Positions 10,641 through 21,559 of a stretch of DNA of 64,000 bases are shown here, in pieces. This DNA is from Sepioteuthis lessoniana (Eukaryota > Mollusca > Cephalopoda > Myopsida > Loliginidae), in contig OY757921.1 of assembly GCA_963585895.1 (NCBI GenBank), positions 87,709,591-87,773,590 on the forward strand, written 5' to 3'. The position numbers and the translations under genes were made by a program. Position 1 is the first letter of the stretch, and each line of letters begins with the position of its first letter. Below the pieces are notes generated by a model, which ran no database searches, had not been told where the DNA came from, and saw only the letters and a list, made by a program, of their open reading frames with translations.

Positions 10641-11370
10641 ACGATTGGTAAAAGAATAGTTTGCGAGCAGTTGTTTTTAAATGAGTCAAAGCTAATTTGT
10701 TCACAAACAGATAAATTATCTCAAGTATTGCTATCCAACACTAATAATTCTGTCGCATATCGCAACGCTGGACAAACAACGAAGGACTCGTAGATATATA
10801 ATTTATATTTTTATTCTTCGTCGGCGACGATTGTGTGTTGTAGGAATACAGTCAGAGAGAGTTCGCACATATCTTTCTTCTGTGGCGGGGACACTTTTTG
10901 TGAAGTAGTGTGACGTCCAAGGAACACACAAGAGGAGCTGACAGGTCTGCTTGAGTGACCAGAGGGTTTCTCCCCTTCGTTTTGAGCGACCACTGGATCC
11001 CTACCTTCAGTCCAAATTTACAGACCTTATATTGTCTTTCCAAGCCCCATGCAGAAGTAAGAACTTCTTATTCGCCTCATGTATTTTTCTGCTTATGGCT
11101 GGTTATCGGAACTTACATACTTCCTTTTTTTTCTGTTTATTAGTTGATCTTATCTGCGAACGGAGATATCTGTCACTCCATAGGCAATAAATTATATTCT
11201 CTTTCCTGTGAAACCATTTTGTTGATGTTATCTTGCAACTACATTGAATCTAGTAAGTTTACCGTCGCTAGCTAAGCTAATATATTACAATTCTATTCAA
11301 TATTAATCATTTGTTAGCATACATTGAAACAGTTTCAAGTATTGCAATCAAACACTAATAATTATAAAAG
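10641..11370. other. Satellite-like units and a possible old LTR
   Basis: 10690-10760 and 11270-11360 carry CAAGTATTGC.ATC.AACACTAATAATTCT-type units. 10790-11220 is a GC-richer block with TTTATT near 10815 and GAGAGAG near 10855, loosely like the reverse-strand LTR family of 21016. I could not fix its ends. Confidence 0.35.
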
Positions 11371-11374
11371 TTGA

Positions 11375-11612
11375 CAAAGTTTGCGACCGTAGTCGAGGGC
11401 TCCCTTTTCAATAGCTACTACACTAAGGTGTAGGGGAGGTCATTACTTCTTTCCCTCGATAATTCCACTTTACCCTTGATACGTACCTTATATTGCTGAG
11501 TGTTAAGTAAGGAAGTATCAAGTACTATTTTTAAAGTTTTTGGTATGACGTGACCTGAGATTGAACGCAGGTCTCCCTGACCATTGGCGAACACTCTACC
11601 CACAATGAAGTG
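11375..11612 (-). mobile_element. SINE family C (tRNA-derived)
   Basis: On the minus strand a tRNA-like head with box B GCGTTCAATCTC (plus strand GAGATTGAACGC) is followed by the family body AAAGTTTTTGGTATGACG, GAGTGTTAAG and CTACACTAAGGTGTAGGGG, ending in GCGACCGTAGTCGAGGG. Other copies: 19075, 40640, 44880, 59285 and 61395. Confidence 0.75.
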
Positions 11613-12831
11613 ATTTCAAGTATTACTATTTGACACTAACAATTCTGTTCAACGCTTATCATTCATTGTATCATAGTCAAATTCTCCCAAGTACTACTAT
11701 ATAGTACCAATAATTCCATTTAACATCAATCCTTTTTTGACACTCAATTAAATGGGTTCAAATAAATAAAATTATTAAGCATTTTTAATTGACTCTCAGA
11801 TGGAATCCTAACCAATAATACCATCCCGAGTCAGAGTGGATTTGAGATCAATGGCAATGAAGAGGTTCCCGACATTCTCGAAAGCACCAGAAATGTATCC
11901 AACCCATCAGACTGTTCAATTTCATTTCCATAGGAGATGGGGACCTTACTCCTCTGCAGAGATCCAATTGTTGTATACTACATACGAAAACGACAGAATT
12001 GAATAGCCTATGAAGATTGATATTCCATTAAGATAAGAGCCCGAACCAAACCTTCGTCCATTTGATGCTGAATTGGATTTACTGACTCGGGAAAGGATAC
12101 CAAATATTTCTGAATTTACTTGAACTAAACTCCTTTCACAAATTTCTTCTTTGTATTTCTGTTTAATATGGCATATTTTTCCATAATCAGCGTATTTTCG
12201 AGACCACTCGTAAGTTGCACCAGTCGGCTGGGGCCGTAGAATATGGTGACTGCCTTTCGGTAGAGGACTAAGACACCAACGAGTGTCCTGAATAAGACAC
12301 TAAACCATATGATGCTGGGGCTCCAGTACCGAAGCTTTTGGAAATGTAGAGTACCCCTTTATTGCCATTACTTCCCTGTCCATTCAAACTTAACGTGGTG
12401 GTTCCCGTTAGAGCCATATCAATGGGTCAGATAGAACTGCTCGACAAAGAAGTGTTTAACCATTTAACTGTACGCAAACAAATGGCTTACATTAAATTGA
12501 ATTATTAGACATATAGAAATACTTGAAAGAATTAATCAACGTGCAAGATGGAATTATTGGTATTTTATTCCAATATTTCGAACTATTCAAATGTGTGCAA
12601 ATGTTTGAATAGTTTTGAATAGAAATACTTGAAACCATTTAACTGGGGGCAAATAAAACTATTAATGTATGCAGAACTTGAACCTGTTCCAAGAAATGAC
12701 TATTCGTGTTATATTGCAATACTTGAAACCATTTAACTGTGTGCAAACAATAACAATCCTTGTGTGCGAACAAATGAGCTCTGACTCGTTTAAAATGATT
12801 TCTACAAACTATTTTTTTTACAAATCATACA

Positions 12832-12835
<4 letters not shown>
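11613..12835. repeat. Core repeats in both orientations with satellite arms
   Basis: 11805-12010 is a plus-strand core copy (AGTCAGAGTGGATTTGAG ... TTACTCCTCTGCAGAGATCC). 12195-12445 is a reverse copy (CAGTCGGCTGGGGCCGTAGA ... CCGTTAGAGCCATATC). Between and after them lie arms of the type AATACTTGAAACCATTTAACTG repeated with ~60-70 bp spacing (12480-12780). No coding potential. Confidence 0.7.
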
Positions 12836-12869
<34 letters not shown>

Positions 12870-13803
12870 AAGATTCGACATGAAATAACCTGCAAGGGTT
12901 TATATGTCATAAACTCAACCTATCAACCAGCCTTCCAACACTAATCCTACGCCACTGTAATATTTTGCATGAAAATTACGACCTTCAAAAACGGAAAGAA
13001 AGGAAATAATTTATTACGACAATGATGTGATGAAAATGCTTTGATCCCGGAATACCCTTCAGTCATTACACGTCAGTTTTTTGTTTTTTCCCCATCTATC
13101 TCCCATGACCTTACCAAATTAATAGTCATAGAACGCAGAAAACTTAGATATAAACAACAAAAATAATTCTGATTAACCGAATTCTGTCTTTTCATAACGA
13201 AACAGTTAGATTTTTCAAATACGACTGCTCAGGCGCTTTCCGTAAATTGCATTTCTCTCTTGTTAACGTAGATTCGTTTTTGGTAATAAAATCATCTTAA
13301 ATCTGACAAAAGAGAGATATATATCTCCTGGCTTAATGGCTTACGTGCGTCACTTTTACATCGTAGTGAGCGAGTTCGAACTCACGTCGAGCTATTACGA
13401 CCACTTTCGGACTAATATCCTTCGGTAAATGCTTGGCCCTTCTTATCTCTACCAGCTCTGAATTAAACGATACCATTACTGTCCGTCTACAAGGAAAATT
13501 GGACATTAATATCCTTCAAAGTTTGATATCCTTTTAAACAAAAACAAAAAGAGAAACAAAACTGAATTCTGACAAAACATATCCATTTAATTTTCACGCT
13601 CATGCATACACATAGATAGACAGATTGATATTACTTGTGTTCTGACAACGGAGATTTTGGACAATTATTACTTGGCCTTCAAACTCATTTCGACAGCTCA
13701 ATCAGAAGCAAAAGCAAATAAAAAACTTGTCACCAAATCCTAGTCAGTCATATTAAATAAAATATGCATACTAATATGATCCATAATTCTACTATTTTGT
13801 TGG

Positions 13804-13855
<52 letters not shown>

Positions 13856-14112
13856 TTATTCGGTCCAGTTAAACCAGAGTTGGGAGTAATTCCTTCAGGA
13901 CAAGAAAATCATTCAGGACCTGAACATTTACATTTTCCTGGTAGATAGCTCAATGTAATTGATTTTACAAAGCAATATTTCTTTAAAGAAAAAAAAGAAG
14001 TCCTGTTATATTTTCATTCGTGTTTTTGGTTCACACCAGAAACGAAAACAGGATGGAAATAAATCTATAATCCTAAAATAACCGGTCTTTGTTTTTTCTT
14101 TAGAGAAAAAAA

Positions 14113-14157
<45 letters not shown>

Positions 14158-14223
14158 GCTTATGTTGTAGGTTCAAAAAGAGAAAGAAGTATTTTAAAAA
14201 GAGTAGGGGACCGACTCATTTTG

Positions 14224-14258
<35 letters not shown>

Positions 14259-14260
14259 AA
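12835..14260. repeat. TA microsatellites, SINE-like piece and AT-rich DNA
   Basis: (TA)n tracts lie at about 12835-12867, 13806-13852, 14114-14154 and 14224-14255. A hairpin tail lies at 12875-12915. 13325-13440 has a family-B SINE look: GGCTTAATGGCTTACGTGCG, GTGAGCGAGTTCGAACTC, CTATTACGACCACTTTCGG. The remaining stretches hold no supported gene. Confidence 0.6.
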
Positions 14261-14264
14261 TCAA

Positions 14265-14430
14265 TATACAGATAGTTTCGTTGTATCACAACGCTTCAGT
14301 GTGGCCAGACACGCAGGACCCTTTAAACTGGTATCAAAACACGCCTAACTTAACACAAGACATGGTATTTGTGGACAAATCGAATAGAATATATAAGGGA
14401 TTTTATAACTTATGGGAGTGCTAGCTGTAT
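14265..14430 (-). mobile_element. tRNA-like SINE fragment (family D), diverged
   Basis: TATCACAACGCTTCAGTGTGG, CTGGTATCAAAACACGCC and ACACAAGACATGGTAT align with the better copy at 14725-14850. The reverse-strand orientation is inferred from that copy. Confidence 0.4.
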
Positions 14431-14679
14431 GGCTATTCTTATATATTCCTTTTCAGGTTTATATGAAAAAATTCGCAAACACATGTAAATGAGAAAATTG
14501 AAAAATAAAAAGATCATAATTTAGTTTTCAGACTGAAATTTAAAAATAAATCCACCTGCGAAGATAAACCCTTCGGAAGGGTCGATACCAGGAACACCCT
14601 TTTTAAGGTGGTTGATACTTTTCCTGTTTTGACTCTCTCTCTCTCTTCTTTACGCCTGAACGTTTTTTTTTTATTTATG

Positions 14680-14722
<43 letters not shown>

Positions 14723-14860
14723 CACCCACAATAGATTGATTTGTAGTATCACAACTCTTCACTGTAGCTTCAAGCTGGAATCAAATCCCGCTTAACTTTA
14801 CGCTAGACTTGATATCTTACCGCTCAGCTATTTCGGCGACCTACATCAGCTCCGGAATTA
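14680..14860 (-). mobile_element. tRNA-like SINE (family D) beside a TA tract
   Basis: On the minus strand AATAGCTGAGCGGTAAGATA (box A-like) and GCGGGATTTGATTCCAGC (box B-like) are spaced as in a tRNA. The 3' side runs into (TA)n at 14680-14719. Related heads may be at 26640-26710 (minus) and 46905-46995 (plus). Confidence 0.5.
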
Positions 14861-15059
14861 TAACGCATTTTGTATTAGCTTTCGTTCGTTTACATTTTGC
14901 GCTATCGGATACCGGAGTGCTCAATTCGTTAGAAGAGCTTTTCATTATGCGGGTGGCATCCAATATATTTCATCATACTGTAATCCATATTTGCTGATTT
15001 CACACTCAAACTAAGCATGAACATCATCTGAAGAGACGAAGATTATATTCTTCAGCGAA

Positions 15060-15445
15060 ATAAATTTATAGTGATAATTTAACCGTGGTTGAGTTTTGTT
15101 CCAGTTATATTATATAGTTTGGTAAGTCTTTGAACTATTCGGTGTCTCTTGGTTCGTGTGATATTGTCAGTAGGTGCACTCACACGCCAGCTTGGAAAGG
15201 ATAAGACTATCACCATCTGTTATATTAAACTATATGTGTTTATGTGCGCGTGTGTGTGTCTGTGTATATATATGTGTGTATGTGTGAGTGTGTCTGAGTA
15301 TATATGTGGGCGTATGTGTATGTGTGTATGTGCGCATGTGTATGTCTGAGTATATATGTGTGCGTATGTGTGTGTGTGTGTGCGTATATGTGTGTGTGTG
15401 TGTGTCAGAGTATATATGTGTGCGTATGTGTGTATGTATATCACC
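15060..15445. repeat. Dispersed repeat shared with 20190-20340, then TG-rich DNA
   Basis: GAACTATTCGGTGTCTCTTGG and TATCACCATCTGTTAT at 15130-15225 match AAACTATTCGGCGTCTCTTTG and TATCATCTGTCATA at 20240-20325. From 15235 the sequence is a TG/TA-rich degenerate minisatellite with a TCTGAGTATATATGTG.GCGTATGTG module repeated three times. Confidence 0.6.
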
Positions 15446-15569
15446 TAAAATACTTAAATTTAAGTTCTTAATTTTTAAATCGTTTGAGAGAAATTATTTC
15501 TGTCTGATGGTTTGTCGTATGCACATGAATGATTCAGTATGGGTCACGAAGAGTAAATCATGAAGGAGA

Positions 15570-15782
15570 TGCATCAAGCGTAACGGTTATCGTCAAGATA
15601 ATGAAATTGGCCACCCGATATTTAAACGTAGTCGAGTTTGTTTGTGTTTCACCTTGCGCTAATGATCTAGAGAAAGGCATTAATCTAACTCTTCCCAGTT
15701 TGGGGTAAATAGCTGGGCAGCCTGATTCTTAAAGCAACTTGCCATGGAGAATCAAAACTTGACCTCGTGTCATATCCTGCAT
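15570..15782 (+). mobile_element. SINE family A, diverged
   Basis: Head AGCGTAACGGTTATCGTCAAG, followed by GTAGTCGAGTTTGTTTGTG where box B should be. Body: GTTTCACCTTGCGCTAATG, GGGGTAAATAGCTGGGCAG, and the 3' end TTGACCTCGTGTCATATCCTGC. The order matches the family-A copies at 26771 and 43246. Confidence 0.65.
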
Positions 15783-15826
15783 TGTTGAGGAGGAGGAAAA
15801 TATATGTACCTACTTTTTTCTATATT

Positions 15827-15858
<32 letters not shown>

Positions 15859-15862
<4 letters not shown>

Positions 15863-17006
15863 ACGTGGGGTAGAAAATAGATTAATAAGGAGAAATATAT
15901 TTTTTATGTATATTACAAATGTGTTTTTATTTGTCCTTATTATTCCGAGACGAAAAATAAAGTTGAGAGGGAGAGGCTCCAAGCCTATCCTTTCTCCTTA
16001 CGTATGATTTGATCGGCAGTTCACGAGGCTAAAAGAGGAAGAGAAAAGGAAAAAAAAGAAGACGGCAAGAAATGGAATTGCAAGTCAACCACTTTCCACT
16101 ATTTATGCATCTCAGCTAGCCTTGAACTCTTGGAGTGAACTTTGGGTGACCTTACCAGCCACGTGTCCAGCTCTAAGAGCGAGTGAAGGAACCCTTTTTT
16201 GGCGCACTCGCAAAAGACAATAGTAGTAGCAGTCCTGATTTCGAGGCGTTAACATCCATTCAGGACCTTCGTTCCAATCCACACGAAATGTGAGCTAGAA
16301 NNNNNNNNNNNNNNNNNNNNNNNNNNNNNNNNNNNNNNNNNNNNNNNNNNNNNNNNNNNNNNNNNNNNNNNNNNNNNNNNNNNNNNNNNNNNNNNNNNNN
16401 NNNNNNNNNNNNNNNNNNNNNNNNNNNNNNNNNNNNNNNNNNNNNNNNNNNNNNNNNNNNNNNNNNNNNNNNNNNNNNNNNNNNNNNNNNNNNNNNNNNN
16501 AGCTAGAAATAGATAACAGAAACCGAACAATTCCTCGTGGCACTTAAATTCAAACCTCTTAGCGAAAGAAAATAAGATTATTAACAAGCCCTAAACCCTC
16601 AGTGTGTTTCATATTTCTTTTGCCTTTATGTGTCAACCTTGCAAATCTATTTGAGTTGTGATTCGTCTCGGATTTTATATATAAATAGTATCGTTATTTT
16701 TCCATCTCCTTTTGTTCTTAAACCTTTTTTTATTCTTATTTTCCCCGAATTACATTGTTAATTTTGTTATAAATTTTGTTATTAAATCTTCAAATTGTGT
16801 TATGTTGGTTTTGTGAGTGCTTGTCGCTTATTACGCTGTGATTTACCGAGAGTCTTAGATTGGAGAAATTCCCTTCCCATAGTGCGCCTTTATTTTTTTA
16901 TCGAACCTTGGGCATTCTCGCAATTTTATATATGTTTTATATATGTTTTTTATTATTCTCATTACGTGCCAGCTATCGCAGTCCCAGTGAAAGCCGGGTT
17001 GTAACA
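15859..17006. mobile_element. Solo LTR-like element (TGTTAC...GTAACA) with N gap
   Basis: Starts TGTTACGTGGGG directly after a (TA)n run and ends GGGTTGTAACA directly before another TA-rich run. Perfect 6-bp terminal inverted repeats (TGTTAC/GTAACA). 1148 bp as assembled, including the 200-N gap at 16301-16500. An AATAAA lies at about 15955. No gag or pol motif in the visible parts. The target was evidently the microsatellite, so the duplication cannot be read with certainty. Confidence 0.6.
16301..16500. other. Assembly gap (200 N)
   Basis: Exactly 200 Ns. The last bases before it (GAGCTAGAA) and the first after it (AGCTAGAA) share AGCTAGAA. Two long 'ORFs' across this interval are artefacts of translating N. 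Confidence 0.99.
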
Positions 17007-17600
17007 ATGTATATATATATATATATATATATATTTGATTTGTTTTTATTTTTTAATCTATTTTTCAACTATTTATTTTTGTTTCTTTCACCTTTTAATC
17101 ACCGACTAAAACTGCCATTAACTATAATCTTTGATTCCTTCAACTTAATTTCCAATTCGTTTTGCCTTACTTCCACTTTTAGCCAGTCGACTGGGGCTGT
17201 AGAATACACCGACTACATCTCTGCTTAGGGGTAAGACTCCACCCAAACGATTGACAATCTGATGGTGAGGCTCCAGTAATACTGGAGCTTTGGGGAATGC
17301 GGAGTACGTGTTTATTGCCATCGTTCCAAGGTCTATTTTTGCCAGTAATAGTAACACCTGATAGGGTCCTATCAATGGATCAAACAGAATTGTGTGTAAA
17401 CAAATGACTGATGTCTAATTGAATTGTTAGTGATAAATAGCAATACTTGAAACAATTTAAATTTGTCGACTTATGCTAAATTGAATTGTTTGAAATAGAA
17501 CTGCTTAATCATTTCATTGTAACAACCAAATGTAGTTACAAATAATATATATATATTGATATAATGATTTCATTGTATGTAACTACCAAATGTAGTTACA

Positions 17601-17662
<62 letters not shown>

Positions 17663-17720
17663 GATTTGTCATTAAATAACCAAAAATGGTTGATATGCTA
17701 TAATACTCAACACAACTAAC
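17007..17720 (-). repeat. Core repeat (reverse) with TA microsatellites
   Basis: 17170-17400 is a reverse core copy (CAGTCGACTGGGGCTGTAGA ... ACACCTGATAGGGTCCTATC). Arms follow to 17520. The block TTCATTGTA.GTAACTACCAAATGTAGTTACAAATA occurs twice (17510-17545 and 17565-17605). (TA)n tracts lie at 17008-17034 and 17604-17656, then a hairpin tail at 17668-17712. Confidence 0.75.
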
Positions 17721-17724
17721 CAAC

Positions 17725-17948
17725 TAATCTTCTTCTTCTTCTTCTTCTTCTTCTTCTCTTTGTTTTCTTCTTCTTCACCCTAATATTCTTCTTTACCTTC
17801 TTCTTCTTCTTCTTATTTTCTTCTTCTTCTCCCTAATATTCTTCTTTACCTCATTCTTCTTCTTCTTCTTCTTCTTCTTCTTCTTCTTCTTCTTCTTCTT
17901 CGCCCTAATATTCTTCTTTACATTCTTCTTCTTCTTCTTCTTCTTTTG
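17725..17948. repeat. (TTC)n microsatellite with interspersed unit
   Basis: TTCTTC runs are separated by a recurring CCCTAATATTCTTCTTTACC block (three copies). The Lys-rich minus-strand ORF is an artefact. Confidence 0.9.
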
Positions 17949-17949
17949 T

Positions 17950-18774
17950 AAAATCACCCCCTTTGTACTGTAATCTTTCAAAATCTTCCCCAATCATAAT
18001 CTCTTGCGTATATCGCTTTTAGATCACAGTCTCTGCAATCTCTATCTTGCTCATTGCTTTCAAATGCACACACTCCTTTCTCCTTAGTAAAAAGGAAAAA
18101 AAGTCAACCTCAAGATTAATGAAGATCCGGTACATTTCTAGTTCACCTGGTAAATGTAGACCATGTGGTAAAAAGAATATTTACTAAACATAATCTATTT
18201 TAGGTTTAGTTTAGTCTCTTTTGTTTAATGGCAGATCAATCTTCATGGGTTATTTAAACTTGAATCATCCCCGCGAAAGAACAGTTGCGGTACTCTTTAA
18301 CCTATACATGTGGAATAAAGATACCCATGCCTATTATAAGACGGAATAAAGATACCCATGCCTAGGTATAAGACAGAAAGTGAACGTAATAGCGTCACTG
18401 AAGTTCAAACTTACGTACAACGATGTCGTAGTCCAGAACGATAGCCACTTTACCTCCGGTGCTTTCCTAATTTGGTCAAGTATTAGACTATTGTAATAAG
18501 ACATACTATACCAAGTGAACTGGCAACTCTTTTATTGGTCTTTGAGAGAATCTGTAATATGAAGTAATATAAAGTGGCCATTCCAGATGGTACAATGATT
18601 TGGACAATTGAAGAAGTTACTGTCTTTATTACTAGAACGATTTCAATATCACTTCCTGAAAATCCAGATGATACCCCTCCTTTTTCTTGTACCTGTGTTT
18701 TTTTTTCTTTAATTATAGCCTTTTGTAAGATTAAACTATCCAGTAAAAGATACATAGATAATTTTTTTAAAAAT
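17950..18774. other. Non-coding spacer with a hairpin tail
   Basis: A hairpin-tail unit lies at 18223-18262 (ATGGCAGATCAATCTTCATGG). A short duplication, GAATAAAGATACCCATGCCTA, occurs at about 18313 and 18345. ORFs at 18483-18807 overlap on both strands and carry no motif I recognise. Confidence 0.5.
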
Positions 18775-19505
18775 AAGGGCCAATCATCTCAAAGCAAGAA
18801 TAGATAAAACGCAACAAAGCTGCAGGTGTAGGTTATATGTTGATGGAGATAAAACGATCAATCATATATTAAGCAGATGCAAAAATACTATCACAGAAAG
18901 ACTATAAGACTAGACATTGGGGATTGTGCAAAAAATTGAAATTTGACCATGCACACAAATGATATATGCACAACCCAGAATCTATCCTGGAGAATGAGAT
19001 GCACAATCTCCCATGGGATTTTAAGATACAAATGGATCACCGAATTTCTGCCAGAAGACCAGACCTAGCAATAAGTAAGTAAAGTTAGCGACCATAGTCG
19101 AGGGTGACCCGAAGGCTCCCTTTTCGATAGCTACTACACCAAGGTGTAGGGGAGGGCGCTACTCCATTCCCAGGATTGCTCCACTTTACCCTTGAACCGT
19201 ACCTTATAATGCTGAGTGTTAAGCAAGGTGGTATCAAGTACCATTTTTAAAGTCTTTGGTATGACTCGACCTGGGATTGAACCCAGGTCTCCCGGGCCAT
19301 TGGCGAACACTCTAACCGCAATAATCAATAAAAAAAATGAGAACTTGCCGAATTGTGGACTTTGCTGTCCCGGCTGAGCACAGAGTAAAATTGAAAGAAA
19401 ACCAAAAGAAGGATAAGTACCTGGACCTTGCTGGGGAATTGAAAAGTGTCTGGTGTATGAAAGTGACGATGCAATCAATTGTAATTGGTACTCCTCGTAC
19501 AGTCG
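18775..19505 (+). pseudogene. R4/Dong-like LINE fragment, split by a SINE
   Basis: C-terminal endonuclease region of a LINE of the restriction-like-endonuclease type. A Cys/His zinc-like segment (CRCRLYVDGDKTINHILSRC) lies at about 18820-18885, then LCKKLKFDH and WYMHNPE blocks, then ISARRPDLAI at about 19045-19070. A family-C SINE interrupts at 19075-19317 with a GCAATAA duplication. The LINE resumes at 19325 with RIVDFAVPAEHRVKL, which supplies the downstream Asp of the PD...D endonuclease core, and continues through EKKDKYLDLA-like and IVIG blocks. Stops are present. An inverted piece of the same LINE follows at 19507. Confidence 0.8.
19075..19317 (-). mobile_element. SINE family C inserted in the LINE
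   Basis: Complete-looking 243-bp copy. On the minus strand the head has box B GGGTTCAATCCC, then AAAGACTTTAAAAATGGTAC, CTACACCTTGGTGTAG, and the end CCCTCGACTATGGTCGC. The 7-bp duplication GCAATAA flanks it (19068-19074 and 19318-19324), and the flanking LINE reads on across the insertion. Confidence 0.9.
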
Positions 19506-19506
19506 T

Positions 19507-19612
19507 TGTATCAATGCGTCAACGCTATTTTCAATGCTGGAACGTCCTCATCCTTTTTTTTTTTTCTTGATACATATAGTCTGTCAACGTCGTTTCTGGA
19601 GTGAGAGGCCGC
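19507..19612 (-). pseudogene. Inverted R4/Dong-like LINE piece
   Basis: TCAATGCGTCAACGCTATTTTC ... ACATATAGTCTGTCAACGTCG matches the reverse-strand LINE segment at 48365-48460 (the SIQRLED/DDVD(R/K)LY region). It lies head-to-head against the plus-strand fragment ending near 19505. Confidence 0.75.
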
Positions 19613-19959
19613 ATCCTTGTCCCTCGTGGAACAGTCCGTGGCTTATGAACGAGTTATAAATCTCCACTTACATTTGAGCCGTTAGTACTTTCCACTTCAC
19701 AGACAGACACGTTGTGGGTCTATAGTTTCATACTTCAATTTTGACTACTTCTTTCATAAATTACTTTTTGATGCCATTATAAATCACTCTTATCACATTC
19801 AAAAGTTAAACCTTATCACTGTCAATAAAAGTATACAGGCTTGCAATGGGTAAACAGTCTTCTGTGCACAAATGAAAAAAAACACTTTCTTATTTTATCA
19901 GATAAATTTACCAAAATTAAATTAAAAAATATATTGGAATAATATAGATTAAATCTATT

Positions 19960-21010
19960 TAAAGAAATCGTCGTTGGCTTCAATCACGTCCGCCAGACGA
20001 TTTCGGAATCACCAGCATTTTTTTACCGACGGTCTCCTTATGTGAATTGCTAAACGTTGCCGTTATTTTTTAATTCATTTCATCTTTAGTGTTTAACGGA
20101 GTTTTGTTTGTCTCTCACTCAACTACACTCAGGGGATCACAATCTGGCGTGGTAGCGCTCTATAATTAAGGTAATGATTAATAATATTAATCATTTTTCG
20201 TTAATTTTATTTTATTATCTATTTTGGCAAGGCTTTAAACTATTCGGCGTCTCTTTGTTCAGGTGTCGTAGACTGACGAGGCATGCGTGCGAAAAGGAAA
20301 GGGCAATTATCATCTGTCATAAAACAATTCCAGACAAGAAATGGGGCTGGACGCAGCGTTGGAGTAAATTGAATTGGTGGATGACGTCACGTCCGGAAGA
20401 GATGTCCGGAGAATTTTAGGACTTTGAAAAAACAGTGAATTGAGGTACGATGGTCTAAGCGGGTGGTTGAGTTTTTCGGAACTGATCAGATAGGATCACT
20501 TTGGATCTCGACCGGCAGAGATGAGTTTGAGATCTTAGATACAACAAGACGCGCTGCACGTGGGGGTGTCAGCATAGCATGGTTAGCATAGGCCCTTATG
20601 GATTATGTCTCTCTCCTTGTGTCGAGAAGGGCTGAAAGCAGAAAGAAATAAACCCTTTCTTATCAGATACGACAGAGTCCGCCTGTATTACTATTATTAT
20701 TATTGATATCATCATGACTATGCAACATTAGTCGACCAGATGTTAGGGGGATCTGCTCGTAAAAATTTTCTCACAGCCAAGTCTGAGTTCTCTTGCCTAT
20801 GTGGCATGGTGCAGAGTCATGTTACTAGACGTAGTTTTACACTCTCGATCTTGAGAACCTTACCTCCTCCTGGCACTTGATATAATCCTCCATACTGAGT
20901 CTGAGGCCATGTGGGGAAACGAGTTGGGGGTATAAAGTAACCATCGCTAGTATCCACCCTAAACACCATGATACCGACTGGGTGTTTGCTTTTCATCAAT
21001 ATAAGAAACT
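19960..21010 (-). pseudogene. Tc1/mariner-superfamily transposase, split by an insert
   Basis: Read on the minus strand from 20999: HPVGIMVFRVDTSDG and YIPP-like blocks, equivalent to the MVFGVV region after the first catalytic Asp. In another frame follows QHDSAPCHIGKRTQTWL at about 20745-20820, the region of the second catalytic Asp. About 560 bp of foreign sequence (roughly 20160-20720) intervenes. The gene resumes with PDCDPL (third catalytic region), ETNKTP-like and FRNRLADVIEANDDF at 19980-20150. The insert ends in a (TAT)n tract and contains an AATAAA at about 20649. Family recognition is from remembered transposase motifs. Confidence 0.65.
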
Positions 21011-21015
21011 GTTTT

Positions 21016-21531
21016 TGTTACATAGCCACAATTAACGCCATGTTCGAAATAGACATATAATGTTTATAACGATAGAACATAGGAATCCCAAAATTCGAAA
21101 ACACGTAACTTCTTGTTCAGATACGAAACCTTTTTATTAACTTTGAGTTAAAGGTTTCGACATAAGGAGAGAGACACCATCTTTTTTATGCTGTCTTCTT
21201 CATCTGGCCCATATCTCGCGCGACACCCATGGCCAGCAAATTCGTCTCGCCTCTGCAAGCCCCAAAAGTCGACCGTCTCGTCCGCTGTCTAGTTTCTTAG
21301 AAATCCCCAAAATTTTCCGCGCACTTCCGGTGCGTGACGTCACCCGCACTTTGTCACCCGTTTCATCATCTCAGGCTATTGTGACATCTCTGAGTGACAT
21401 GTCCGCTCTCTGCACGCGCACGCGTTACCACCTGCATCAGGTTTGCACCTAACTAACCCATGTGCTGAGCCGAAAGGTTCTCTAACTAAACCCAAAGGCA
21501 TGAACCGAAATCCCTCGGCTATTATATTACA
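21016..21531 (-). mobile_element. Solo LTR, TGTTACATAG...ATATTACA family
   Basis: 516 bp with TG...CA ends. Bounded on both sides by TTTT, a weak duplication. TTTATTAA near 21132 is a reversed AATAAA, and GGAGAGAGACACC follows, suggesting minus orientation. A second copy (56563-58234, itself interrupted) shares the start TGTTACATAGCC, the GAGTTAAAGGTT and CGACAT.AGGAGAGAG blocks, the CCTAACTAACCCATG.GCT block and the end CGAAATCCCTCGG. Confidence 0.8.
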
Positions 21532-21559
21532 TTTTAAGAATGACACCTACACACTCTAT

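Noticed and set aside
16249-16587. Minus-strand ORF of 112 codons
   Set aside because: Most of it is the 200-N assembly gap.
17725-17993. Lys-rich ORF on the minus strand
   Set aside because: Translation of the (TTC)n microsatellite.
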